Below are positions 27,001 to 40,128 of a stretch of DNA of 64,000 nucleotides, piece by piece; the first letter of the stretch is position 1; every line of letters begins with the position of its first letter. The stretch covers positions 87,352 through 151,351 of the forward strand of contig NW_002476075.1 in assembly GCF_000189635.1 (NCBI RefSeq), in the 5' to 3' direction. Source of the DNA: Tetrahymena thermophila SB210 (Eukaryota > Ciliophora > Oligohymenophorea > Hymenostomatida > Tetrahymenidae). The notes beneath the pieces are model-generated. The model was not told the DNA's origin. It saw only the letters and a list, made by a program, of their open reading frames with translations, and did not search any database. Position numbers and translations under genes: made by a program.

Positions 27001-29778
27001 TTGATTAGCATGCAAGCTTTGCAAAAAAACTTGGATGTAGAACTCGATTTAGATCCTCTTATACCTTAAACCATAAATTCCGATTAAAGCAGAATAAGAT
27101 AAGTTCTACTTAATTTATTGAGTAATGCATTGAAATTTACATAAAATGGCAAAATTACGATTCGCACTCATCTAATAGAAGATAACTTAATTTAAGTAGA
27201 TATTGAGGATACGGGCTGTGGTATACCAGAAAAAAATTTAAATAAAATTATTGGTAGATTTGGAAAAAAGGACCATCAAAATATCAATCACTAACTAAAT
27301 ACTTTTGGGGGAGGTTTAGGATTAACTATAGCAAACAATTTAGCAACTGGGCTAGGAGGAAATCGCAGACTTTAAGTGCAGAGCATTGAGAATGTTGGGA
27401 GTAAATTTTCGTTTTGTATAGTCAATCAACCTCTAAATAAAGTTGGGTGTAATTTCTAGTATCAAAATTTATTTAGCTAAGAAATCATTAAATGGGATTA
27501 CGTTTCTGAATAAAAGCAGCTCCCTTATTTACCTTAATAAATACAAAATCAATAAGAAAGTAACAATACAAGTAATAATAAGAATGGAAGCACTAATGGT
27601 GTACCATAGTCTTTAATTAGCATTAGCAACAAAAGTAAAAAAAGGAATGATGAATAATCACTCAAATCTCTCAAATATAACAATCCTATTTAATCACTTA
27701 TCAAGTTTAACACTGAAATAATGATTAACGCTAACAATAACAATAATAATAACTCAGCTTTAAATCACTTTTATCACATGAGCAGTATTGCAAAATCTAT
27801 AAATGAACCACTTTTTATGAGCTAAAATGTGAACAGTTAAATTGAAGGAGTAAAAAGTAAGAAGTTCCAACTTTCTTTTCGTGACCTGAGCTAACACGAT
27901 GAATAAGGCTCATTTGTTGAAAGTTCTTTTTTACCTTAGCAGTAACAGCACCACTATTAGTAATAGGGACACAAAATTAAATAGGGAGATTAGCCTAACT
28001 CTAAACTTTTTTTTAATGATATTTTAGTTGATAATATAAGGTGCGAAAGCTAGCTCACTTTAAGGATGAAACCAGATACTGAATCCAATATTGAAAATCC
28101 TATAAAGTAAAGCGCAAGTTATTCACCAGCCCACTAATATAAGGCTTATAAGTAATATGAAAATAGTTTCACAACTCAAACTTTTTAAGATGCTAAAAGC
28201 AGATAAAGCAGTAGAAATGCAAAAAACGGAAACATCCAAAAAAATTTTACGTACTCAGAACTAATGCCATAGCTTCCTTCATCAAGTTTGTAAAATAGTG
28301 GATCCTTAATCAATTGCTACTAAGAAAGCAAAAATTAAAAGTCTTTAAAATCAAAAGCATAAATTTATTAACAAGATGATTCCTCTCCCTAAGAAAGCTT
28401 TCATAGAAAAACTAATAAAGCAAAATCTTTTCTTTCTTAGTTCAGAGACCAAGATCAACCAATACATCTCAATGATAAAAAGAGCAGATAAAAGGAATTA
28501 ATGGATGACGAATCTTGTGAAATTTAATTCAATGAAAGCAGCTTTATTTAAATTTAGGAGCCAAACAAATCCCTAAATTTAAAGGTATCCCAAAAAAGAA
28601 TAAACAATCAAAATAATGAATTTTCAGTCCCTTACTATGCTTACCAAGCAAATTAATAGGAATTAGTTGAAGAAAAAGGAGATTAGTAAAATTATTAGTC
28701 ATAAAACAACTTATATGACAATTTTAGGTTTGATAGTGGTTAAGATTTTATGGAAATAAAAGTACAATATAATGACAATGTTAAAAACATCAGCAGCTAA
28801 ACAAGTAGTATTAACTAAATCATATAAAAAAAATTGGCTAAGAAAGATTTTAATATTTTTTCTGACTCATTTGCTTAAATAAGAGAAAGCGCAGAATTGG
28901 GTAGCAACTTAAGTAAAACGATGGATGAAATAAAAATTGCAGAAAAACACAGTTCCCTTAACTTTAAAGAGTCAGTTTATGACATAAATCAAATTAACTT
29001 AAATAGTAAAGAAACTAAATTTTCTCAATCTCCAGAAAACACAAAAATATCAAAATTGGAGCAATCTATTGAGAAATTTACACAATAAACTTTAGATAAA
29101 TATTCAAAAATTATGCATAACTACAAACAGTCTGCAGATGCTAATAGTAATGGCACTAATAAAGATAGCATAATTATTTCAGAAAATAGGCTATCAAAAA
29201 GCTAAGAAATTAATTTTAAATAAATAGAAGACCCTATGAATTAACTTTCATATTAAAATATGGAAATTTCGAAAAATAATAGTACAGATAACTAAAATAA
29301 AGCTAAATTGATTGAATACAATAAGAATAGAACATGCAAATGCTCAAACATATTGATAGTAGACGATAATGAATTTAATATTTACACATTAGAAATTAGA
29401 CTCAAGATGTACGGGTTCATAACAGACCGTGCAACAAGCGGAATGGCAGCTATTTAATTAGTTAGAAATAAGTTAGAGATAAATACATGCTGTAACCTTT
29501 ACTTGCTAATTTTTATGGATATTGATATGCCAGTTAAAAATGGTTATGAAACTACCTCTGAAATACTTCAGTGCTACAAAGAAAAAAAAATCTAAAAACC
29601 TCCACCAATTTCAGCTTGCACGGCCTATGTACAGCAATCAGAAAAAGCTAAAGCTATTTAATCTGGAATGTAATTTTACATAACAAAACCTATAAATCAA
29701 GGACTTCTAGAAGATACTTTACTTTAAACAATATTAAACGAATCAAAGATGCAGGTAAAATAGTAAAAAATACTATGA
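24067..29778 (+). CDS. Membrane hybrid histidine kinase HK4
   Basis: The longest kinase in the window: a single-exon frame of 1,903 aa starting MRFQQKKNSN. About six membrane helices follow (KLVFLIIFYSLELIDLLLD; LLFLLICYTQIRFSF) with conserved E114 and R160. PAS-like segment at G345 (IQTGILLVSQNKKLLYSN). The IP motif is LQCAIPSSIKKIF. HisKA: THELKTPLNCS with H901; the usual Arg two after Glu is Lys, a conservative change. N-box SRIRQVLLNLLSNALKFT; G1 D1048 (DTGCGIP); G2 1081-1086 (GGGLGL). The linker of more than 600 residues is rich in Asn, Ser and Gln. Receiver: D1766/D1767, phospho-acceptor D1818 (MDIDMP), K1874. Cys signature TCKC before the receiver and NTCCNLY inside it. A short tail after the receiver ends at TGA 29776-29778. 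Closest visible relative is HK3. Confidence 0.95.
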
Positions 29779-30400
29779 ATTTTATTGATGTATAAATGAA
29801 TGAAACTTTCATAAATATTTTAGCTTTTAAATTTAAAAATAAAGTAGAGAAGTAGTATAATCAAATTAAAACTTTTATGCTATTTAAAACTGGTATATAA
29901 TTTAAATTAACAAAGTTTTTATTTATTTTTTATTTTATTTGCTTATCAGATAATCAATTCTAAATTAATTAATTAATTAATATATTTATTCATTTATTCA
30001 TTCCTTCCTTCAATATTTGTTTTTCAATAACTTCATTTAGAAAAATATTATTAATTACTTTCTACAAAATTCAAAATGCATGGTAATTTTAATTAAATAA
30101 CACTATGTTTATTTGAGTTGCTTTTGAAAATTTGAATAATTGTACTTGAAAATTAATATATAAATGCACACATATACAGATGAGAGAAATCGATATATAG
30201 ATAGATAGAAATTTATAGCTAAGTAGATGTATTGTTGTTTTTAAATATTAAGGAGAAAGCTAATTAATAACTTATTTTAATTGAGGGTTTATTTAAAGAT
30301 TTGTTAAGCATATATCAAATACTCATAAACTTGAATTTATCTATTCAAATAAACAAAATTTAAATAAACAAAAAAACAATCTTCTACTTTAAATTAGAAA
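29779..30400. other. Intergenic region HK4-TMP1
   Basis: About 620 bp of AT-rich DNA with simple repeats (attaattaatta near 29960, attcattcattcc near 29990, and a short gatagata tract near 30198-30210). It holds the TMP1 promoter. No gene is seen. Confidence 0.6.
30377..30390 (+). promoter_or_regulatory. Leader motif caatcttctacttt before TMP1
   Basis: caatcttctacttt ends 10 nt before the TMP1 ATG. A near-identical caaacttctacttt lies 7 nt before the ATG of the paralogue TMP2 (33876-33889), while surrounding non-coding sequence has largely diverged. It may be a shared transcription-start or 5'-UTR element, or simply be preserved by recent duplication. Confidence 0.35.
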
Positions 30401-33346
30401 ATGGGTAAAAAAGCTGAAATTAAGAAATAAGTAGCTTCTATAGATATGTTTGGCTAAAACGTATAACTACTATACTAAAAAAGGCCATAACATCTTACAT
30501 TTTTTGGCGGATTGATTACACTTGCGAATGGAATTCTTCTAATATTCGTAGGGTATTCGTACGGTGCTGAATTATTCTTGAAACAGAATCCTGTTACTAA
30601 CTTTTCAGAAGAAAGTATTAGACAACCTGAATAATATAATTTGACACTTAAAACATTCAATATGGCTTTTGGGATGTAAAATCCTAACACTTTTGACTAG
30701 TTTATAGATGAGTCGATATACACTATCACCGTTTTACGTACTTAAATGACTAAAGTTTATAATGACACAACTGGATTATATGATTAGGTTTGGTCATCAA
30801 CTGATTTGGGGCCATACCCTTGTTAACTATCGAATTTCTAAGTAGTTTATATTTAATTGACTTTATAATTTTATTGAATGAATAAAATATTTTAAATCTT
30901 TACTAAAAATTTTAATTGTAAAATTTAAAGGTCGAAGGAAGCTTATCCTATTTTTAGGAACTATCAGGAATTGATTAGATGTATTGCTTTGATTAGAATA
31001 ACGATATGGCAGGGATAGCTGGTGATTTTGAAGCTGATTTTTATCAAGCGGTAGAATTTTTCATCTATTAATGCTACAATAGAACTGAGGAAGAAGCAGC
31101 CGATTTAATTAAATAAGGAAAGAAGGTTGTTGTATGCAAGAGCTAAGAAGAAATAGATAACTTGTTAATTAACGGCTACTTTGCTGCATACTATACTGAT
31201 AAAGTCATTAATCCAAAATTAAGAGATCAACCTTTTACTACCTTTCCTAGAGACATATTTTGGCCAACTTCAAACAAACTTGGTAAGACAATTAATTATT
31301 CAGCTCAATTTTAGTTTTAATATTGTATAATTTAGTTTTATTTAAAAATGTATGTTATTAAATCTAATTTTTTACTCATACCCAAACTATTAAAATGAAC
31401 ATGATGATTATCAGCAAAAACAAACACATTTAAAATAAATATATTTCATTCTTTTTTATAAACAATTTTATTAATATTACTTATATTTTTTAAATAGTAA
31501 ACCGATTAGTTTTTCATTTTTAAATAAATATATACTTATAATTTAATTTTAAATTTCAAGTGAAGGAACTTACTATGTACTGGCGTAATGTCTACATTGA
31601 AAGTGATTTAGGTATAGTAAACTAAGATATATAAGTTATAAGAGATGTCACCTTTTCTTACTCAACTGAATAACTTACTTATGGTCAGAGTAACTAATTT
31701 GTTCATCTTGTATTTAGATTTGAAAAAGCCAAGTAGTCAAGATACTTTAGATCTTATATAAAAATTTAAGATGTTTTGGCCTAAGTATCTGGTGTTATGA
31801 ATTTATTCTTAATTATTTCATCTTTTATGTGTAAAAGAATCGCAAAATTAGATTTAAGTTAAAGTTTAGTCAATGAGGTATTTTCATTTTAGAGTGCCGA
31901 AGAAGAAGCTTAAGAGAATAATATTCACCAAGCTAAATAGCAAAAAGAAGAGAAAACATCTAAACTTGTTAGAAAATTTACAAATTAACTTGTAAAATCA
32001 AGCAAATTTTCTTAAAATTCTCCAAAAAGCGTAGCAAGCAAAGAATAAAATAATTTCTCAGAGCAAGTACATTAATTAGATGAATAGTAAAAAGAAAATC
32101 AAGATGCCAAAAATCCTGGTTTAAAAAGATAGCACAGTGAAATTCTCTCTTCCTATATCAAAAACTACAAAAAAGAAATCCAGACCACGCCTAATTAAAA
32201 AGAAGAAAAATAGTACGAAAGTCTTATCTCAAAACTATTTAAAGTAATTAAATGAAAGTTTATTAAATAGCTTTCCTATATTTAATTAAATATTTTTAAT
32301 AAACAAAGGCTTCACACCAAGTAATTCATCTTTACTATTATGAATATATATTGTATTACATCTTCCCTTGCTTTAGAACTATCTCTAGGAAGAAAAAGCA
32401 AATTTAATATAGTTAAGAACTTCTTAACAAGCATTTAGATGTTATGTACCTCATTAATAAGCTCTAGGAAATTGATAAACTAAAAATGCTTTTACTCTCT
32501 GAAGAATAAATTAAATTATTTAATTATCTTCCAAAACCGACGATAAGAGAAGCCGAACTATTTTAAAAGTCCTCAAATAAAAATTAAGTAGGAATTGAAA
32601 AAACAGATAATAATTAAAATCAAGGTGATAATTAAATTGGTAAGACAAGTAGATTTTTACAAATTGAAAAATTTAATTTACTTTATATGGATGAAAGAAG
32701 TGAAATTCAAAAAGCAGCTGATGCTTATTCTGCTTTTGAAACCTTAAAGAAATTTTAAAATAGGAGTGAAATTGACACAAAACTATTAATGATGCTAGAT
32801 CCTAAAATATTAGATTACTTCCTTGATGAAAAGGATATTAATTAGTTCCACAAAACCCTCAATACTTAATTACAAGAAAGCAAGATTTAGAAGTAATCTT
32901 CCAACATTTCTTAATTAGGTAATTAGTAAATGAGATCAAGATAGTATAGCTAATTTGCTTTAAACAAAGAAGATAACGAGTAGTTATATGCAAATCAGTA
33001 AGACTATTCTAATTTTGATATCTAAAATGCTCCTTCAAGCTATAGAATGAATCATGAATATATGTAAGAAGATGGATTTTTTGAAGATCAGTCTAACATC
33101 AATTTAGTAACACAATAATTTCAAAAAAATCATAAGAATCAAAGTTAGATTCTTAACAAAAGTTTAAACAAATAGAAAACAATAGATTAGTTATATGATT
33201 ATACAGGAAAAAGTAATAATAATTTACAAGAATAATCACATTTTAGCAATAAAAAGTAAGATAATAAATAAAATAATAATAATTTTGATGAAAATCAAAA
33301 CTCAATAGATATTTAATCTGACTCCAAATCACCAGAAGAAAATTGA
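30401..33346 (+). CDS. Two-pass transmembrane protein TMP1 of a ciliate family
   Basis: Exons 30401-30841, 30931-31282, 31561-32243 and 32309-33346 join in phase (0, 1, 0) to 837 aa. I do not know its function. The N-terminus MGKKAEIKKQ leads into helix 1 at ~33-52 (FFGGLITLANGILLIFVGYS). A ~280-residue, probably lumenal or extracellular domain follows, with N-glycosylation-type sites and Cys residues. Helix 2 is at ~336-355 (VSGVMNLFLIISSFMC). The rest is a long cytoplasmic-looking tail with a basic/aromatic patch after the third intron (YYIFPCFRTISRKKKQ) and a Gln/Asn-rich end. There is no signal peptide ahead of helix 1. The paralogue TMP2 follows directly in the same direction with the same intron positions and phases. 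It matches the general type annotated in Tetrahymena as putative transmembrane protein; nothing identifies it as a channel or enzyme. Confidence 0.88.
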
Positions 33347-33896
33347 ATTAATGAATAAAAAAATATTAATTATTTTTTTATTTATATTTTTTTCATTTAG
33401 TTTTTTATATTATATAATTTAGTCATTTAATCTTTTTACCTTAAATGTTTTCGAAAATATGAAAAAATCAAAATTAATAAGTTTTATGTTTGTTTTTTTA
33501 AATTGTAATCAGAAAAGGTTTAATAAAGAAGAAAATAAATTATATACTTTTATTTAAATTACTTAATAGCTTTCATAATCAATTAATATTTTTAAATTCA
33601 CTTGACATATGATTATATATCAACACTGAATTAACTTATTAAATAAAATTTAATTTTCTTTTATTTTAATGCAAGTTGAAACTACCCTTACTAACACCTC
33701 TTATTTATATGGAGAGTTGAATAAAATATATAAATTGTTAAGCTAAATAGAATTAAATATTAGCCATATGTCGTCTTTTAATAACTATTTAAAAGCTACA
33801 TTACTTTATTCTATTAATAAGAATAATAAATTAAAAACCAATAACATAAAATAAGCAAAAAGAATTTATTAAAAACAAACTTCTACTTTTGTAAAA
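33347..33896. other. Intergenic region TMP1-TMP2
   Basis: About 550 bp, AT-rich, between the tandem paralogues. Only the leader motif shared with TMP1 (33876-33889) stands out. No gene is seen. Confidence 0.6.
33876..33889 (+). promoter_or_regulatory. Leader motif caaacttctacttt before TMP2
   Basis: Second copy of the motif described before TMP1, ending 7 nt before ATG 33897. Position and sequence are kept between the two paralogues. Confidence 0.35.
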
Positions 33897-36800
33897 ATGG
33901 GTAAAAGAGCTCAAATAAAAAAACAAATAACAAAACTTGATATGTTTGGATAAAAAATAGGACTTCTTTATAAAGAGAAACCCTAACATTTGACCTTTTT
34001 TGGAGGTTTTATTAGTTTGCTCAATGCAGGATTATTTATTTTTGTTGCTTATTCATATGGAGCAGAATTATTTTTAAAGTAAAATCCTGTCACAAATTTT
34101 TCAGAAGAAAGCTTAAGGTAGCCAGAATAATACATTATGACTCATTAAACTTTTAGTATGGCATTTGGTATGTAAGATCCAAATACTTTTGATTAATTTA
34201 TAGATGAATCTATCTACAGTATTAAAGTAATAGCCTCATAAATGATCAAAGTATATAATTAAACTACAGGTTAGTACGATTAGGTTTGGAGCGAAGAAGA
34301 TCTAGGACCATATCCTTGTAAATTATCTGATTTTTAGGTAGGATTATTTAATAAATTAGTTAGTTAGTAAATACTTGTTAAAATATAATTAAATTCTTTT
34401 AAAAAATGTTTTACTTAAAAAAGGTAGAAGGAAGCTTAGAATACTTTTAGTAATTATCAGGATTAGATTAAATGTATTGCTTTGATCAATCTGATGGTAA
34501 AGCAAGCATCGCTGGAGACTTTGAAGCAGACTTTTTTTAAGTCCTTGACTTTTCTGTATACTAATGCTAAAATAAAACTGATGAAGAAGCAGCTTAACTT
34601 ATAAAAAATGGATAAAAGGTAGTTGTATGCAAGAGTTAAGAAGATATAGATAGTGTTCTTATGAATGGATACTTCGCTGCATACTATACAGACAAAGTTA
34701 TCAACCCTAAATTGAGAGATAATCCATTTACTACTTTTCCTAGAGATATCTTTTGGCCTACTTCTAACAAACTTGGTATTAATTCATTATTAAAAATAAT
34801 ATTTTACTTTTAATAAAATAAATTTACAATTAATATTTATCATTATTTTAATAAGTTTTCATAAACTTTGATTCAAAGAAAGTAGTTTGTTTATTTATTA
34901 AGAGAGAAATTGATTGGTTGGTTAAAATAATGTTTCCTATCCTTCTTAAGATTCCTTTTTAATAAAAAAAAAAAAATAATAATACACTATGAATTTATTA
35001 CAACTAAAAATTGAAATATAATTAAATTTAACACAATTTTTTTTTAAACAGTGAAAGAACTTACCATGTATTGGCGCAATGTTTACATTGAAAGTGATAT
35101 GGGTATTATTAATGAAGATATCTAAATTCTCAGAGATGTCACATTTTCTTACTCAACTGAGTAACTCACTTATGGTTAGAATAACAAATTTGTGCATATG
35201 ATAGTAAGATTTGAGAAAGCAAAGCAATCAAGGTATTTCAGATCTTATATGAAAATATAAGATGTTTTAGCTCAAATCTCAGGTGTTATGAGTCTATTTA
35301 TGGTTATTTCAGCATTTATCTGTTCAAAGATAAGTAAATTAGACTTAAGTCAAAGCCTAGTAAATGAAGTATTTTCATTCTAGAGTTTAGAAGATGAAAT
35401 TTAAGAATAAAATATTATGAAAGAATAAAAAAATGAGAAAACATAAAAATTAGTTAAAAAATTCACAAACAGATTAGTTGAACTCAAGAAAAATCGAGAG
35501 AAATAATAATTATCTCCTATTAGCAACTAAAATAAGGAGTAATTGAGTTTTTCACAACACATAAGAAGTTTTGACTAGCAAACTCCATCAGAAAACAACT
35601 CTTAAAATAGGAAAAAGGAGCATAGCGAAATTATTTCTCAGTTTATTAAAAACTACAAGAGGGAGATTTCTTTAAAGCCTTAAGAAAAAGAAGAAAAAAT
35701 GGAAGAAAATCTTATTTCGAAACTTTTTAAAGTAATATTTATTATCTATTCTAAAAATTAATCTTTGAATTTTAACTAAATGATACTTATATAATAATAG
35801 GCTACTCATCAAGTGATTCACCTGTATTACTTTGATTATTTTTTGTATTATATATTTCCCTGCTTTAAAACTATCTCTAGAAAGAAAAAGTAAATTGAAT
35901 ATAGTTAGAAGATTCTCGATAAGCATTTAGATGTAATGTATCTTATAACCAAATTATTGGAAATAGATAAGCTCAAAATGCTATTACTATCAGAAGATCA
36001 AATAAAATTATTTAATTATCTCCCTAAACCTACTATTAGAGAAAGTGAGGTCTTCAAATAGGAGTAAAAATGTTAAAAAGTAGGTGGAAAGGATAACTAA
36101 GAAAACCAACCCTAATAAGATATAGATTAAGCAAACTAAAACAAAAAATATCTCTAGATTGAAAAATTTAATTTGTTGTATATGGATGATAGGACAGAAA
36201 TTTAAAAGGCAGCTGATGCCTATTCTGCTTTTAATTCTTTGAAAAAGCATTAACAAAGAACTGAAATAGATACTAAATTATTAATGATGCTAGATCCGAA
36301 AATATTGGATTGCTTCCTTGATGAAAATGAGATTAAATAGTATCACAATACTCTTAATACCTAATTAAGTGAAAGTTAGTAGCTAAAGCAATAACCTTCT
36401 TCTCCTCTTTCAAAGTTTTCATCTATCATTTAAAACTTAAGGGTAAAATAATTGAGCTAATTTTCTCCTAACAAAGAAGACAATGATTAATCTTTATTTA
36501 ATAAAAATGACGAAAATTACATACTCAATTTTTAGAGTTCTCCTGTATCGAGCCAAATTAATTAAGAAGGATAATTAGAAGATGTAATCATAGAAAGCAC
36601 AAACAATAATTTGCTATAAAGTTTTAATAATAAAGCTTTTTAGTAATAAAATAAAGACTTTAATTAGAAAGGAGATAAAAACAACTATTTACCTTAATAT
36701 AATTTAAATTATTAGTTTAAAGAAGATAAACTTGAGGTTCCTTCAAAAAAAAATTGTACTGATTATAAAGAAATAGATTTAGAAATAATTTCTGACATAA

Positions 36801-36913
36801 AGATACCTTTAGAAGAATAAAATCCAATTTAATAAAATTCATTCATTCCAGATAGTAAGCAGATAAGAGTTAAAAAGTTTACTACTACTAAATCATAATA
36901 ACAAGATAAGTGA
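33897..36913 (+). CDS. Two-pass transmembrane protein TMP2, tandem paralogue of TMP1
   Basis: Exons 33897-34337, 34424-34775, 35052-35731 and 35801-36913 give 861 aa. Exons 1 and 2 have exactly the same lengths as in TMP1 (441 and 352 nt), and the intron phases are identical, so this is a tandem duplicate. The start MGKRAQIKKQ, helix 1 (FFGGFISLLNAGLFIFVAYS), the lumenal domain and helix 2 (ISGVMSLFMVISAFIC) are strongly conserved. The block YWRNVYIESD after intron 2 is the same in both. The C-terminal tail after ~residue 600 has diverged and is Asn/Gln-rich. Stop TGA 36911-36913. Function unknown. The conserved membrane and lumenal part against a free tail suggests that the membrane module carries the shared role. 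Confidence 0.88.
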
Positions 36914-37744
36914 AAATATATAAATATATCTATTTAATATAAATGAAATATTTTTTTTTATATTTTCACATAAAACTATCATATCCATTTTTTATTAATT
37001 TTTTTTGTTTTTATTAGATTTTTTTAGTTAATAAAGTAATAATAAAAATTAAATTTTGATTAAATCAATCCTTATTTTTATTTTACCTTTAAAAATGAGA
37101 TAAAATGAATATAAAGCTAAAATTTATATATTTTAATTGATATGCTTCAAATATTTTAAATTAAATACCTGTTGTTTTAATCTTCATGATCAATCAGATA
37201 ATTAATTACATTTTAAAAATTAAAAACTGATAATAAATTTATTAAAATATTTGTTTTAAAGATTAAGAATAAAAAGCATTTTTCTTTTTTTTTGATAAAT
37301 TAAGAACTTTTTATACATTTTTAAAAATTTAAGTTTAAATTTCTAAAAAAATATTTTATATAAAGGATTAATGAATATTATTGATAAGATGTTTAAATTT
37401 ATTTTAGAAAATAAATATTTTATTATTAATTTTTTTAAAATAGTAAAGAGTAAAAATTTTAAATTAATATAATAAAAAAGAAAGAAATGAATAAAAAGGA
37501 AATAAATAAATTAGTTAATTAATAAATGAATATTTTGGATTTAACAAATGAGAATAATCAAAAAAAAAAGAAGCATTTTCATAAAATAATTTTCAACCAC
37601 TACAAACTTTAAAACATCGTAACAACTTACTTTTATGAGTTTGTTAATGTACATAAAGAACAAAAATCAAAAGTATTATTATTTATATGGTTTTATGAAA
37701 ATTTTAATACATTTTCAAAAAAAGTATTAAATTTATCTAATTTT
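36914..37744. other. Convergent intergenic region TMP2-SEC1
   Basis: About 830 bp, extremely AT-rich, between two converging genes. It should hold the two 3' UTRs. I see no gene, structured RNA or repeat of note. Confidence 0.6.
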
Positions 37745-39058
37745 TCACTTGTTACGTCTAAGCTTTTATTCAGTAACATCAATGTTTAAAGCTTTGTTAA
37801 TCAATTAGTATTCATTACCTGAGAGATTGAAGTTAGATTTCTTAACAGTGTATTTCTTTCCATTGTAGTTAGAATCTTAGTAGACAGTGAGTTCAACTCC
37901 CTTGGGAAGGTAAATACCTTTAATAGGAGCGGTCCAACCAACAGCCTTGAGATCAGGAAGATTACCACAGAAGGAGAATTGTCTACCTCCTTGATTAACA
38001 TCAGTGTAGAGAATAGGACAGGGAGAAGAAACAGAAACTTAGAATTCTCTGAAACCGAAGGATTCATCACCAGGAGCTTGGTCAGTATTGACGTAAATTT
38101 TGATTTCAGCAGTAGAAGCAAAGTGAGGAACAATGATATTTAATTCATTATCAACACCGTCGTTCCAGGCAGCACCGCAAACATTAGTACTATCTTCATA
38201 ATAAGCCTTTTAGTGTTCATGGGCAACCTTTCCATCAACGTAAATAACAACTGAATCATTAGCATCAATGGAATCAATGAAATAAGCACTGAGGGAAACA
38301 GTCAAGAAGGAGTGAGCAGGGAGACTTGCGAGTTTTCTAACAGCAGTGGCTTTAGGTCCAGCAGCATTGTAACCACCAAGGAGCTTTGAAGGGCATTATG
38401 TGATTACACCTTTGAAATTTGTTTACCATTGAGAAACATCGAAATTGGAATCATCATTGAGTTCACTAACAACAACTTAAGAATCATCATAACCTTATTA
38501 TGATAAAATGTAGAAATTTCTGATACCCCAAGAGGCAACTGCAGGATTATTGGAAGCGATGTTGGCAACAAGTTAGACAGTGATGTTTCTACCAGTAGCG
38601 GGGACATCAAGAGAAATGTGAGTTTATCTATCAGGAGTAGCATCACCACAAAGATTGGGTTAATCAGCATGGAGGGATCTGGTGTAATCAGAACCAAGTT
38701 GGTAAACTTATTGGTTATTAACGAAGATCTTGAACAAGGTGTTCTAATCTCTACCACCATCCCAACCAGAGAACCATTTATCAAAGAAATATAAGTCGAA
38801 AGAGATATTAACTCCGTTGAGATCAAAATCAGTTGTGAAAGTTTTGGTCATTGAACCACTGGCAACGACGCTGGGACCACCAACAACAGAAACACCATTG
38901 CAATTGGCGACTTAATCTCCCTTGAAGTTAACAAGATTCCAACTGCTAAGAGATTTGGAATTGAAGTTATTGAGAGTGAATTCCTTGGCAACTTCGTAGA
39001 AGTTAGCGGAAGCAAAACCTACTAAAAGTAAGGCTACTAAGATGTATCCTTTTTACAT
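37745..39058 (-). CDS. Secreted protein with beta/gamma-crystallin-like C-terminus (SEC1)
   Basis: Single-exon minus-strand frame of 437 aa. A signal peptide at 1-18 (MQKGYILVALLLVGFASA) is followed by two related ~150-residue beta-rich repeats (~24-187 and ~196-345), each with a Trp near the start, a Cys-Gly turn (NLCGDA / NVCGAA) and an ending of the type WGIRNFYIL / FGFREFQV. The C-terminus (~346-428) resembles a beta/gamma-crystallin Greek-key unit (YTDVNQGGRQFSFC; VYQDSNYNGKKYTV). Tetrahymena dense-core granule (mucocyst) cargo such as Grt1p and Igr1p carries a C-terminal crystallin domain, so granule cargo is my best guess, not a proven role. Codons are markedly richer in C-ending triplets than the neighbours', suggesting high expression. 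Start ATG is at 39056-39058. SEC2, of identical length, lies upstream in the same direction. Confidence 0.9.
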
Positions 39059-39140
39059 TTTTAATAATGTTTCTTTTTAATGTATTTGTATTGATAATTA
39101 ATTATTATTTTTTCTCTCTCAATTCAAACCGATTTCTAAC

Positions 39141-39155
39141 ACTTCCGTTTTTCTT
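39141..39155 (-). promoter_or_regulatory. Upstream element AAAACGGAAGT before SEC1
   Basis: Read on the minus strand this is AAAAACGGAAGT, about 85 bp upstream of the SEC1 ATG. SEC2 has AAAACGGAGGT about 90 bp upstream of its ATG (41907-41917). This GC-bearing patch is conserved in an otherwise diverged AT-rich leader, so a shared promoter element is plausible. Confidence 0.4.
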
Positions 39156-39780
39156 TAATTAAGGTCAATTTTCCCTTTTGTTTTTTTATTAGCTAATCGT
39201 TTTTAGTGTTTTTGTTTAATTTTTCAATATCTAGTTATAAAACGAAAAAACATTTCCACAACCAGAAAGCATATTATGTATTATGAATCTATTGTCTTAA
39301 TTAATTTCTGACTTCAAAAAATATTTTTGAAAAAATGAAACCATATTTTTTTAAAAATGTTTCATTAATGCAAAAAAAAGAATGAAATTAAAAAATAAAT
39401 AAAAATGAACGATTTCTATATATTAAATAAAATTGAATTATATTCATCTTATGTATGTTTCTTTTTTCTATTAAAACCAGATTGTTTTTTATATTTCTTA
39501 TCATATTTTCATATTTTTTTTAAGTTTTTAATTAAATGAGATTGATAAAAATCAAATATTTTATTGAATTCTCAATGACAAATTATTAACAATCTTTTTT
39601 CTAATAATATCTTTAATTCATACTTAAAATATTTTTAATTTATATAGAATTCAATTTTTCTATTAAAATTTAAATGAAATTTATTCAAATTACTTTTGAA
39701 ATTATTTGTTTTTACTTTGAAATCTTTTTACTTTTTTGATTATAGCACTACTATGCTATTAACAAAAGAACAATAAATTT

Positions 39781-40128
39781 ATGCCTTATTTCTTTTATCG
39801 TTTTGATAATTCTTATTTCTTTCTGTTTTTTACTCTCTTTCTTGATTTTTGGAATATTAAAATTAAAAAATTATTTTATTTAATTATTTATATTTGGGGA
39901 AGATTATTTAAAAATTTAAGCCCTAAAAAATATGAAAATCCTTGCAACAACAAAAAAATTTCTAACTTATTTTTCCATTCAAATTTATTTGAAATGTTCT
40001 TAAATTTAAATAAATTTCATAATTTTTATTTAAAGAGGAATATTTGCCTTTATGTTTATATCAAATACATGTATGCGAAATTAAATATTCTTACTGCTAA
40101 TTAAAAAAAATAAAAATTGCTTACTTGA
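39781..40128 (+). CDS. Doubtful hypothetical ORF of 115 aa
   Basis: An ATG-to-TGA frame (table 6) with no TAA or TAG for its first 107 codons. It is very rich in Phe, Leu, Lys and Asn (MPYFFYRFDNSYFFLFFTLF), as expected of translated T-rich filler. No domain, signal or paralogue is recognised. The lack of Gln codons contrasts with every real gene here. It is most likely chance, but unusually long for this composition. Confidence 0.15.

Noticed and set aside
35672-36256. Minus-strand ORFs (two) in TMP2
   Set aside because: They overlap coding exons of TMP2 on the other strand and are hydrophobic, as antisense of Lys/Glu-rich sequence tends to be.
38404-38826. 140-aa minus-strand ORF inside SEC1
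   Set aside because: Wrong frame; the 437-aa frame with signal peptide and repeats covers the same DNA.
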